Source: Vanilla planifolia (taxonomy: Eukaryota; Streptophyta; Magnoliopsida; Asparagales; Orchidaceae). From it: DNA of 64,000 bases. A program made the position numbers and the translations under genes. A model generated the notes under the pieces. The model was not told the origin of the DNA and searched no databases. It saw nothing but the letters and a program-made list of their open reading frames with translations. The DNA lies in contig JAIUJO010001296.1 in assembly GCA_023846275.1 (NCBI GenBank), forward strand, positions 62,501 through 126,500. The letters run 5' to 3'. This document shows positions 48,460-59,400 of the stretch, one piece after another. How positions within the stretch are numbered: position 1 is the stretch's first letter; each line of letters opens with the position of its first letter.

Positions 48460-49251
48460 TTAGGTCTTGAATGTTTCTTCTCTTGAAAAACTAAGACTAC
48501 CTCTTTTTCCTGTGAATCTGAATTTAGACTTTAGATGATCAAATCTTTTCTTCTCTTCTTCTTTGCTAGCTACCAACAAACTGAGTTCCAATTCAACTGT
48601 GCGGGCATGCTCCAGTAACTCCACATAGTTTGTTGTTCGAACGGCTACTAAAGCTGCCCGAATTTCGTCCCGTAAACCTCGTCGAAACATGTAGCATCGT
48701 TGTTCTTCAGGTGTTACTAACTGGGGTACATATTTAGCTAAGTGGGAGAATTTGATTTCATATGCAGTAATTGATAGTTTTTCTTGCCTGAGATTATTCA
48801 ATTCTTCCCTCATTTTGGCTTTGATTGACAGAGGCATATACCATTGCTCAAATTCTGTTGTAAAATCTTCCCAAGAAATGTCTTTCATTGGTCTGCTAGA
48901 AAATCGAAGCCGATGTCGAGAACTCCACCACAATCTGGCAGCATCTTTGAGTACCAAAACTGCCAAGGCCACTTTTCTATCATCCGAGCAAGATATCCCT
49001 TCAAAGATAATATTCATTTGCTCTAGCCAATTTTCAGCAATCATGGGATCCTCTTCCCCAGCAAAAGAAGGAGGGTGCATTCGTTGAAATTGGTCAACTA
49101 CCAAGTCAATCGATGCCTCTTCTCTATGACTACTAGTACCTCCAATGGATCGCAACAAAGAAACTAAGGTTTGCGCTAATTCTTGTTGTGCATCTCCTTG
49201 CTGCTCTCTTTCTTGATCCTGCTCTATACTTTCAAATGTAGATCTTTCCAT
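48460..49251 (-). pseudogene. gag, truncated, copy 2
   Basis: 263 codons, differing from copy 1 at Phe6 (Ser there), Gln11 (Lys there) and an Ile for Val in LSITAYEIKF. The gag core is complete, the zinc knuckle is missing, and it stops at the same place. It follows a 140-bp leader after the PBS. Confidence 0.9.
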
Positions 49252-49390
49252 GTCTGAAGTTTATTGCAATCCTATAAAACTACATAAGTTATTTGACAAC
49301 TAATGCCTAAGTGAGAATTTACACTAAAAAGGCAAATGCATATGCTGTGCTGGTGTCCTCACTCACATTTCCCACCTATTCCTGAACTAA

Positions 49391-49403
49391 GGCTCTGATA
49401 CCA
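49391..49403 (-). promoter_or_regulatory. Primer-binding site for initiator Met-tRNA, copy 2
   Basis: TGGTATCAGAGCC on the minus strand, three bases from the border of LTR 3. This is the true 5' end of the tandem element. Confidence 0.93.
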
Positions 49404-49930
49404 CCTTGTCAAGCCCCCACCGACATCAATACCATTAGATCACAAAATGAACATCAGAGTCACGAGATACAATTTATAAGTGAGGACAAATAAACAAACC
49501 ATAGGTGGGGACCCAATGGTAAGACAAACACTAACTCAAAATCCAAAGTATATATATAAAGACATGTTTTTAAACATTTAATCACACTAAAATTTTCCCT
49601 CTCACACATCTCTTGGAAAGGGTTCTCCTGTAACAGCATCATTCCCAGTTCTCGGTGTAGTGATTTCATGACCTGTAATGTAAGCACTAAATGAGATTTT
49701 ATAAATCTCAGTAGATAAATTCACATAATTAACCAAGGAAATAAAAGGCATAACAAATACCATTAACAGTAAAGATGAATGTCATACATACATATAAGGT
49801 AATGCCCAATGAAAACCATAAAGAAATGCAAGTTCCTTATATTGTGCTTATTATCGGGCCCAATTCCCTTTGACGCATTATCCTCTGGATCCAATCATAA
49901 ATGACTGTCCTCTAGCCGGCATCCAACCAA

Positions 49931-50139
49931 GCACATAACACTAGGCAGATATCTGATCCAAAGATCGATACCCTGCGATCCAACACGCTGAGCCTAGTGC
50001 CACCAGGCAGGTATGGTACCATACCCTGCGATCCAACACGCTGAGCCTGGTGTAATCATCATGGAGTCATAGCACATAACACTAGGCAGATATCTGATCC
50101 GAAGATCGATACCCTGCGATCCCACACGCTGAGCCTAGT
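49931..50139. repeat. Expanded direct-repeat zone inside LTR 3
   Basis: The GCACATAACACTAGGC unit starts at 49931 and 50072, 141 bp apart instead of 88 bp in LTRs 1 and 2. The extra 53 bp contain another CCCTGCGATCCAACACGCTG, so that motif occurs three times. The added part also holds a short palindrome GGTATGGTACCATACC. Confidence 0.85.
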
Positions 50140-50579
50140 GGTGAGGATAATGTTCTCTGGGAATCCATTTTTTTTTTTTATTTGTCATTTCCCAAACATC
50201 AATCCATGCCATATCAAAAGATGTTTCATGCCATATTGTTTCGTCTCTTTCTTTGGCATATTGTACCATATTATTTCTTTCCTTTTTAGTTGTCATGCAA
50301 ATGAAAGAAACATCAACATATAGAACAACCAAACACCATGTAACTAAAAGAAATCATGTAAAAAAAAATACATAGTAATGTGCTACATCACAGGGTTAGG
50401 AATCTATCTACCTCAATTTGCTGTACCAACTGTCTTACTCACTTCTGCTTCTTCTTGATGTCCTACAAGCCCGTAAAATACAACAATAATTAATTTAAAT
50501 ATGTTTATTAGTCAAAACTGCTTTCTAAAAGCTTTCCCAAACACACCCTAAAATAATCCAAAAAGATGGGCTTACGCGG

Positions 50580-50845
50580 CACTGAACCGCCGCTGGACCG
50601 CGCGCACACACTCGGCGCTGGACCGCGCGCGCACGCTCGGCGCTGGACCGCCCGCGCAGAAAAGCTTTCTAAAAGCTTTTCCAAACGGCATTTTTCCCAA
50701 AATTTCCTTTCGCGGTGCTGGACCGCCCGCTTCCAGCACGCTGGACCGCGCGCTCTCGGCGCTGGACCACGCGTGCTCAGCGCTGGACAGGACGCTAGGC
50801 GCGCTGAACCCCGCGCGCTTAGCGCTGGACCGAGTGCCTCGGCAT
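50580..50845. repeat. GC-rich minisatellite inside LTR 3
   Basis: GCTGGACCGCG-type units in a different arrangement from LTRs 1 and 2, about 25 bp longer, with an extra unit around CCAGCACGCTGGACC. Confidence 0.8.
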
Positions 50846-51432
50846 CCGGTTCAGCAGCGTAACCCGGTCCAGAGCCTGGACCGGTTCACGCCGCTTCCCC
50901 CTCTCTCTCTCTCGCGTCCGGCGAAACCGAAATTTTTCGCCAGCGCTGCCGTTTCATATGCTAAACCGATCGAATATGGCTCGGCTTCCGCCTCTCGATC
51001 TCCCCCGCTCACCAGAAAATTTTACACAACCCCGACGACAGAAATTTATTTCGTACCTTATGGAAATTTAATCGTCGCACTCTGCCACCTCTTCGCCAGC
51101 GCTTTTCGCAGAATTGCTTTTTCCAAACGCACCTGGCTCGGCTTTTATAGACACGCTTATCCGTCGGTTCGTGAACCGCGTTTTGCAGAAAACCCCCTCT
51201 AAATTTTATATTTGCAAATATATTCTCCGCCAATCGGATTTGAACTAAGCCGACATTTAAAATTTACAGATCTATCCTCTACGTTACAAATTTATCTCAA
51301 ATCTTAAAAAATTCATAATTTATTCATTAGAGCTCCGAAAATTACAAATGAAACATCGTTGGATTCGTCTCAAGGAGCTCTTTCTATAAAAAAATATAAA
51401 AATACAAATAAGAGAAAATTAGGGCTGTTACA

Positions 51433-51437
51433 AGAGT
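51433..51437. repeat. Target-site duplication AGAGT, right
   Basis: Matches 37030-37034. It is the only flanking pair for the whole three-LTR assembly. Confidence 0.75.
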
Positions 51438-52744
51438 AGAGTTGAGTAGAGGAGAGTAGAGTAGAGTAGAATAGAATAAAGTAAAATAGAGTAGAGTAGA
51501 GTATAGTAGGGTAGAGTAGAGTAGAGTAGAGTAGAGCAAGGTTTGGCTAGGCTAGGCTAAGCTTTGCTATGCTAAGTTAAGCAGGGTTGGAGAAGAGTAG
51601 AGAAGAGAAGAGAGGAATAATGTAAAGTAGAGTAAAGTAGAATAGTGCTAGGTTAGGCTAGGCTTGGTTAAAGTATAGTAGAGCAAACTAGCATAGAATA
51701 AAGTAGAGCAAGGTTGAGCTAGGCTAGGCTAAGCAAAGTTAGACTAGGGCAGATTAGAGTAGAGAAGAGTAGAGCTAGGTTAGGCTGGGATAAGCTAGGC
51801 TAAGCTAGATTAGAGTAGAGTATACTAGAGTAGTATATAGTAGAGTAGTGTATTGCTATGGTAGGCTTGACCAAGTTACATTGAGCAAAGCAGAGTAGTT
51901 GAGAGCATAACAGAGTAGAGTAGAGAAAAATAGAGTAGAGCAAAGCAGAGCACAGCTAGGTTAGGCAAGCTAGGCTAGGCTAGAGTAAAGTAGAGGTAGG
52001 TTTGGCTAGGCTAGGCTAGGAAGGTTTTGAGTTGAGTTGAGTAAAGTAGAGTAGAGTAGAGTAGAGCTAGATTAGGCTTGGCTAGGCTAGGCTAGGCTAG
52101 AGTATAATATAGTAAAGTAAAGTAGAGCAAAGCAGAGTAGAGTAGAGCAGAGAATAGTAGAGTAGAGTAGGGAAAAGCAAAAGCTGAGCATAGTAGAGTG
52201 AAGGAGAATAGAGTAGAGTAAAGCGAAGTTAGGCTAGGTAAGGCTAGGCTAGGCTAAGGTAGAGTGCAGCTGAGTATAGTAAGGTTAGGCTTGGCTAGGT
52301 TAGGGAATGTTAGAGTAAATTATAGTAAAGCTAGTTTTTGTTTGGCTAGGCAAGGTTAGGCTAGGTTATAGTCGAGTAGTGTAGAGTAGAGTAGAGTAGA
52401 GCAGAGTAAAGCTCAATTAGGCTTGGCTATGCTAGGTTAGGCAAGAGTAAATTAAGGTTGAGTAGAGTATAGAGTATGGCAAAGTAGAGTAGAGTAAAGC
52501 AAGGTATAGCAGAGAAGAGCAGAGTCGAGGAGAGAAGAGAAGAGTATAGAGGAGAAGAGAAGAGCAGAGCAGTGCAAAGCAAAGTAGATCCCATTTGAGG
52601 CTAGGCTAGGATAGGCTAGGGAAGAGTAGAGTAGAGTAGAGTAGGTTGAAGTAGAATATAGCAAGGCGAGGCTAGGCTATTCAAGGTTATGGTAGGCTAG
52701 GCTAGGTTAAATAAGAGTAGAATAGAGTGGAATAGTATAGAGTA

Positions 52745-55700
52745 GCATAGAGCTATGTTAGGCTTAACTAGGTAAGAGTAAAGTAAAGTAGTATATAATA
52801 GAGTAGAGTAAAGTAGAGTAAGGCCAAGCTAGATTAGGTGAGGTTTGGATAGGTTGAGCTAGGTTAGGCTAGGTCTGGTTGAGCTAGGCTAGGCTAAGCT
52901 CGAGTCGAGTAGAGTAGACTGGAGTAAAGTAGAGTTGAGCAGATTACATTATAGAATAGCTGAGTAAGGCTAAGATAGCTTAGGCTAGGCTAGGGCAAGA
53001 TAAGATAGGCTAGAGTAGAGTAAAGTTGAGTCGTATAAAGCTAATTTAGGTTACTATGCTAGAGTAGAGTAAAATAGAGTAAAGTAAGGCTAGGCTAGGC
53101 GTGGCTAGGCTAGGCTAGGCTAGTGTAGTGTAGAGTAGAGTAGGGTAGAGTAGAGTATAATATGGCTGGGCTATGTTTTGTTATGTTAGACTGAGGTAGG
53201 TTAGGCAAGGCTAAGTTAGGTTAGGGTAGAGTAGAGTAGAGTAGAGCAGCATAGAGCTAAGATAGGCTTAGCTAGGCTAGAGTGGAATAAAATAGAGCAG
53301 AGTAGAGTATAGGAAGGTTAGGCTAGGCTAAGTAAGGTTAGGTTAGGTTGGGCTAGGCTAGAGTAGAGTAGAGTTGGGTAGAGTATAATAAGGCTGGGCT
53401 AGGTTGGCTATGCTAGGATAGGTTAAGCTAGAGTGAATTTTAGGAAAGTAGAGGAGCATAGAGCTAAGTTTTGCATAACTAGGCTAGAGTAGAATAAAGT
53501 ATTATAAAGTGTAATGAAGTAGAGTAAACTAGAGTAGAGTAAAGCAAAACAGAGAAGAGCATAGCATAAAAGTTCAAAGTAGAGCATAATAGAGTAGAGC
53601 AGAATATAGTAGAGTAGAGTAGAGCATAGTAAAGTAGAACAGAGTAGAGGAGAGAAGAGTAGAGTAGAGCTATCAGAGCAAAGTAGAGTAGTATAGAGGT
53701 AAGTTAGGATTAGCTAAGCTAGACTTGGATAAAATAGAGTAGAGTAGAGCAAGACCAGGCTAGACTAGGCAAGGTTAGCATAAGCTAGGTTAGGCTAGGC
53801 TAAAGTAGTGTAGAGTAGGGTAGCGTAGAGTATAGTAAGACTGAGCTTGGCTAGACTAGGTTAGCCTAGGCTAGGTTAGGATAGGCTATGTTTGGCTAAA
53901 GTAGAGTAGAGTAGCATAGAGCTAAGTTAGACTTAGCTAAGCTAGAGTAGAATAAAAGGGACTGTGGTAGAGTAGAGCAGAGTAGAGTATAACAGAGTCG
54001 AGTAAGGCTAGGCTAAGCAAGGAGACGTTAGGTTATGATAGCTTCGGCTAGACGAGGCTAAGTTCGGTTTAGCTTGGCTAGAGTAGAATAAAATAGAGTA
54101 GAGTAGAGTAGTGTAAGATGTGGCTAGGGTAGGTGAGATTATATTAGGTTAGGATAAACTAGGCTAGCTATGCTAGGTTTGAGTAGGGTATGGCAAAGTA
54201 GAGTAGAGTAGAGAAGAGCAAAGCAGACTTGAGCATAATAGAGTAGAGTAAAGCAGAGTAAAATAGAGCTACATTAGGCTTGGCTAAGTTAGAGCAGAGT
54301 AGAGTAGAGCTAGGTTAGGCTAGGCTAGGCTAGGCTTGGCTAGGTTAGAGTAGAGTAGAATATATTAGAGTTGAGTAGAGTGGAGTTGAATATAACAGAG
54401 TAGAGTAGATCAGACTATAGCAAAGTAGAGCTAAGCTAAGCTAGGTAAGGCTAAGCTATGCTAGAGTAGAGTAGAGTAGACCTACATAGGGTAGGCTATG
54501 CTAGGCTTTGTTAGATTAGAGTAGAGTAGAGTGGAATAAAGCAATGTACAGTAGAGTAGAACAAGGTTTGGCTAGGTTAGGACAGCCCCAGTTATGATAG
54601 GCCCAAACATAATAGAATAGAGTGGAGTAGAGTAGAGCTAGGTTGGGTTCTATAAGGCTAGTTTAGAGCAAAATAGCATAGAGTAGAGTAGAGAAGGATA
54701 GAGCAAAGCAGAGTAGAGCAAAGAAGAGTAGAGCAGAGCAGAGCAAAATAGTAGAGTAGCATAGAGTAGATGGAGCAGAGTAGAGCAAAGTAATAAAAAA
54801 TGAGCAGAGCATAGTAGAGTAGAGTAGAGCTAGGTTAGGCTAAGCTAGGCTAGAGTAGAGTAGAGTAGAGTACAATAGATCTAGGTTAGGTTAGGTTTGA
54901 GTAAAGTTGAGTAGAGTAGAGTAGAAAAGAGTAGAGCTAGGTTAGGCTAGGCTAAGCTAGTCTAGGCCAGAGTATAGTAGAGTAGAGTAGAGTATAGTAG
55001 AGTATAATATAATAGATTAGTGCAGGGTAGAGTAGAGCTAGTTATGCTAGGTTAGGCTTGGCAAGGCTAGGCAAGGCTAGGTTAGGCTAGTCCAGAGTAG
55101 AGTAGACTAGAGCTAAGTTAGGTTAGGCTTTACTAGGCTAAGCTAGGCTAGAGTTAAATGGAATAGAGTGGAGCAGAGCTGAGTAGAGCTGAGTAAAGTA
55201 AAGTAAAGCTAGGTTAGGTTAAACTAAGCTAGACTGAAGTAGAGTAGACTACAGTAGAGTATAGCATAGTGGAGTAGAGTAGAGCACAATAGAGTAGAGA
55301 AGAGTTTAACAAAGCAGAGTGGATTAAAGTGGAGTAGAGTAGAATAGAGTAGAGTAGATTAGAGTATAGTAGAGTAGAGTAGATTAGAGAAGAGTAGAGC
55401 TATGTTAGGCTAGGTTAGGCTACATGAGGCTAGGCTAGGTTAGATTAGAGTAGAGTAGAGTAGAGCAGGGAAGAGTAGAGCTAGGTTAGGCTTGGTTAGG
55501 GTAGGTTAGAGTAGAGTAGAGCAGAGTTGAGTTGAGTAGAGTAATGTAGGATAAAGCTATGTTAAGCTTAGCTTGGCTAGAGTAAAATAAAATAGAGTAG
55601 AGTAAAGTAGAGTATTGTAAAGTAAGACTAAGCTAGGCATGGCTAGGCTAGGTTAGGCTAGGTTAGAGTAGAGTAGACTATAATAGGGTGTAGTAGAGTA

Positions 55701-56440
55701 TAGTAAGGCTTGGCTAACTAGGCTAGGTTAGGCTAAGCTAGGCTAGGCTAGGTTAGGATAGGCTAGAGTAGAATAGAGTAAAGTTGAGTGGCATAGAGCT
55801 ATGTTAAATTAGCAAGGCTAGAGTTGATTAAAATAGATTAGAGTATAGCAGAGTAGAGCAAAGCAGAGCAAGGCTAGGCTAGACTAAGCTAGGTTAGGTT
55901 AGGCTAGGCTAGGCTTGAGGATAGTAGAGTAGGGTAGAGTATAGTAAGACTTAGCTAGGCTAGGCTAGGTTAGGTTAGGCTAGGTTAGGATAGGCTATAT
56001 TAGGCTAGTGTAGAGTAGAGTAACATAATGCTAAGCTAGGTTTAGCTAAGCTAGTGTAGAATAAAGTAGAGTATAGTTGATATAGTAGAGTAGAGTAGAG
56101 TATAATAGAGCAGAGAAGGCTAGGCAAAGCTAGGCAAGGTTAGGTTAGGATAGGTTAGGAAACAAGGCATGGTAAGGCTAAACTAGGCAAGGGTGTGTAG
56201 AGAAGAGTAGAGTAGGGTAGAGTATATTAGCATAAGGCTAAGTTAAGCTTAAGTTGGCTATAGTAGAATAAAATAGAGTAAAGTAGAATAAGGTTTGGCT
56301 CGACTAGGGAGGTTAGATTAAGTTAGGCTAAACTAGGCTATGCTAGGCTAAGTTTGAGTAGGGCATAGTTGAGTAGAGAAGAGTAGAGCAGGACTAGGTT
56401 AGGTTAGGCTATGCTAGGATAAGGTACAATAGACTAGAGA
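52745..56440. repeat. Higher-order repeat domain, unit about 207-242 bp
   Basis: A landmark of the form GCATAGAGCTAAGTTAGGCTTAGC, variously diverged, starts near 52745, 53249, 53456, 53914, 55549, 55791, 56023 and 56230. Intervals are 207-242 bp or about twice that. Many units continue with AGAATAAAATAGAGTAGAGT, then a GTATAGTAAGGC joint and a long GGTTAGGCTAGG block. This is the most regular longer periodicity seen in the window. Confidence 0.7.
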
Positions 56441-59400
56441 AGTGAAGAGCTTAGAAAAGCAGAGAAGACCAGAGTAGAGTAGAGTAATATAGAGTAGAGT
56501 AGAGCAACGTAGAGTAGAGCAGAGTAGAGTTAGGATGGGCTAAGCAATGCTAGACTAGGCAAGGCTAGGCTAGGCTAAGCTTGGCTAGAGTAGAGTAGAA
56601 TATAGTAGAGCTAGGTTAGGCGAGGTTAGGCTAGGCAAGTTTACAATAGAGTAGAGTAATGCTAGGTTAGGTTAGGCTAGGAAAGTATAGGCTAAGCAAG
56701 GCTAGGCTCAAGTAGTATAGAGTAGAGTATAGAAGTGTAGAGTTTAGCTTTATTAGGCTAGGGAAGGCTAATTTAGGCTAAGCTTTAGTAGAGTATTGTA
56801 AAGTAGAGTAGAAGAGAGTAGAGAATAATATAGAAAAAAAGAGTAGAATTGAGAAGAGCAGAGTAGAGCATAGAAGAGCTGAGAAGAGTAGAGCAGAGTA
56901 GAGTAGGGCTTCGTTAGGCTAAGCTAGGCTAGGTTAGTCTACATTAGAGTAGAGTAGAGAAGGGGAGAGTAGAGTAAAATAGAGTATAGTAGGGTAGAGT
57001 AGAGTAGAGCACGATTGAGCTAGGCTTGTCTAGTCTAGATGAAGCAAGGTTAGGCTAGGCTCGAGTAGAGTAGAGTTGAGTAGAGCAAGGTTAGGGTAGG
57101 CTATGCTGGCTAGGCTTGGCAAAGTAGAGTAAAGTATAGCTGAGTAGAGTAGAGTAGAGAAAAGGAGAGTTGAGCAAAGCTAGGTTAGCCTAAGCTAGGC
57201 TGGAGTAGAGTAGAGTACAGTAGAGTATAGCAAAGTAGAGTAGAGCAAGGAACTATAAATAAAAGTAGAGTAGAGAAGTGGAGAGCATATTAGAGTAGAG
57301 ATAAGAAGAGTAGAGTATAGCTAGGTTAGGTTGGGCTAGGTTTGGCAAGGCGAGGCTAGGTTAAAGTCGAGTCGAGTAGAGAAGAGTAGAGTGGAGTAAA
57401 TCTAAGTTTGTTTAGGCTAGACTATGCTTGGGTAGAGTAGAGTGGAGAAGGATAGAGCAGAGTTGAGAGGAGTAGTGATAGTAGAGCAGAGTGAAGCAGA
57501 GTAGAGTAGAGTAGAGTATAGTAGAGCAGCACAGAGTACGGTTAGGTTAGGCTAGGTTAGAACAGAGTAGAGTAGACTACATTATAGTAAAGTTGAGCTT
57601 GGTTAGGCTAGGCTAGACTAGGCAAGGATAAACAAGGCTAGAGTAGAGTAGCATAGAGTTGAGTAGAGTAGAGAAGAGCAGAGCTGAGAAGAGCAGAGCA
57701 AATCAAAGTAGAGCTGAGCAGAGAAGAGCAGAGTAGAGTAAAGCTAAGTAGAGTAGGGCAGAGTAGAGAAGAGAAGAGTAGAGCAATGCAAAGCAGGGTA
57801 GAGCAGAGCATAGAAGAGTAGAGAAGTGTCGAGTAGAGAAGAGAAGAGTCGAGCATAACAGAGTAGAGGAGAGTAGAGTAGAGCACAGCAGAGTAGAGCA
57901 TAGTAGAGAAGAGCTAACTTTGGTTAGGCTAGGATAGAGTAGAGTAGAATAGAGCTAAGTTAGGCTAGGCTAAGCTTGGTTTGGTTAGAGTAGAGTAGTG
58001 TAGATTAGAGTAGAGTAGAGTAGAGTGGAGTAAAGGAGAGCAGGGTAGAGTAGAGCTAGGTTAGGTTAGGTCAGGCTAGGTAAGGCTAGGCTAGGTTAAG
58101 CAAGGCGAAGCTAGGCTAGTCTACATTAGAATTGAGTGGAGTAGAGTAAAGTAGAGTAAAGTGAAGTAGGGCAAGGTTGGGCTAGGCTAGGCTAGAGTAT
58201 AATAGAGTAGAGTAGAGAAGAGTAAAGTAGAGTCGAGCAAAGCAGAGTATAATAGGACTGTGCCGAGTTAGGTGAGGCTAGGCTTGGGTAGGCTATAGTA
58301 GAGTAGAGAAGTGTAGAGCTTGGATAGACTAGGCAAAGCAAGGCTATACTAAATTAAATTAGAGTAGAGTGAAGTAGAGTAGAGTAGAATAGAATAGAGT
58401 ATAGGATAGTAGAGTAGAGTTTTGTATAGTAGAGCAGAGTAGATTTTTGTATTGCTAAACCAGTCTAGGGTAGGCCAGGCTAAGCTAGGCTAAAGTAAAG
58501 TAGAGTAGAGAATCATAGAGAATAGTAGAGTAGAGTAGAGCTCGATTAGCCAAGGCTAGTCTTGGCTAGGCTAGGATAGAGTAGAGTAGAGAAGAGCACA
58601 ACAGAGAAAAGCAGAGTATAATTTAGAAAACTGTAGTAGAGTAGAGCAGAGTAGAGAAATAGAGTAGAGTATAACAGAGTAGAGCAAAGTAGAGCAAAGT
58701 AGAGCAAAGCATAGAAGAACTAAGTTAGGCTAAGCTATACTAAGTTAGGCTAGGCTAGGCTAGGTTCGAGTAGAGTTGAGTATAGTGTAGTATAGTATAG
58801 TAGAGTTATGTTTGGCTAGGCTAGGTTAGGCTAGGCTAGAGTAAAATAAAGTGGAGAAGAGAAGAGCAAAACTGGGAAAAGTATAGTAGAATTGAGTAGT
58901 GTAGAGTAGAGCACAACTAGGTTAGGCTTGGCAAGGCTCGAGTAGGGTAGAGTAGAGTAGAGTGAGGTTAGGCTAGGCTAAGCTAGGTTTGGTTAGAGTA
59001 GAGTGGAGTCACGTATGGTAGAGTAGAGGATAGCATAGTAGAGTAGAGCGAAGAAGAGTAGATAGAGTGGAGCAGAATAGAGTAGAGAAAAGTAAAGCAT
59101 AGTTGAACAGAGTAGAGTAGTGATAAGCAAAGCAAGGTTTGGCTAGGCTAAGCTCTAGTAGGCTAAGTTTGGCTAGGTTAGAGTATAGTAGAGTGAGTAG
59201 AGTAAAAAAGAGTAGAGTACAAATAGGATAGGCTATGTTAGAGTAGAGTAGAGTAGAGTGTACTAGATTAGAGTATAGGAGAGTTAGGTTTGGCTAGAAT
59301 AGGCTCTGATATACAAGGCTAGGCTATGCTAGGCTAGAGTAGAGTAGAGTAGAGTAGAGCTACGTTATGCTAGACTAGGCTAGAGCACAATAGAGAATAG

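Larger units (their letters stand above)
37035..51432 (-). mobile_element. Tandem Ty3/gypsy chromovirus (three LTRs, two internal regions), defective
   Basis: The order is LTR (37035-38987), internal (38988-43218), LTR (43219-45175), internal (45176-49406), LTR (49407-51432), with the coding strand on minus. The LTRs start with TG and end with CA. Each internal region has a PBS complementary to plant initiator Met-tRNA, a gag, a broken pol in the order RT, RNase H, integrase, and a PPT. The integrase carries a GPF module and a C-terminal chromodomain-like tail, which places it among plant chromoviruses, most like the Tekay/Del group (my inference from sequence appearance). Both internal regions are 4231 bp with about ten differences and share all disabling mutations. 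One AGAGT direct repeat pair flanks the whole assembly, so it behaves as one insertion later duplicated by recombination between LTRs. Confidence 0.93.
49407..51432 (-). repeat. LTR 3 (5' LTR of the tandem element)
   Basis: 2026 bp, the longest and most divergent of the three. It carries 53 extra bases in the direct-repeat zone (near 49999-50051), a differently built GC-rich minisatellite, and single-base differences such as CTCAAGGAGC near 51370. It ends TGTTACA at 51432 and is followed directly by the AGAGT repeat. Candidate TATAAAAG lies at 51142-51149 on the minus strand and would be the promoter driving the whole tandem. Confidence 0.95.

Noticed and set aside
37035-51432. Two separate elements, or one element plus a solo LTR nested nearby
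   Set aside because: The middle LTR is shared, no internal target-site duplication exists at 43219 or 45175, and PPT and PBS directly abut the shared LTR.
54581-54612. Possible unique insertion with GACAGCCCCAG and GGCCCAAAC
   Set aside because: Only about 30 bp, with no boundary features. It may be a mutated array patch.
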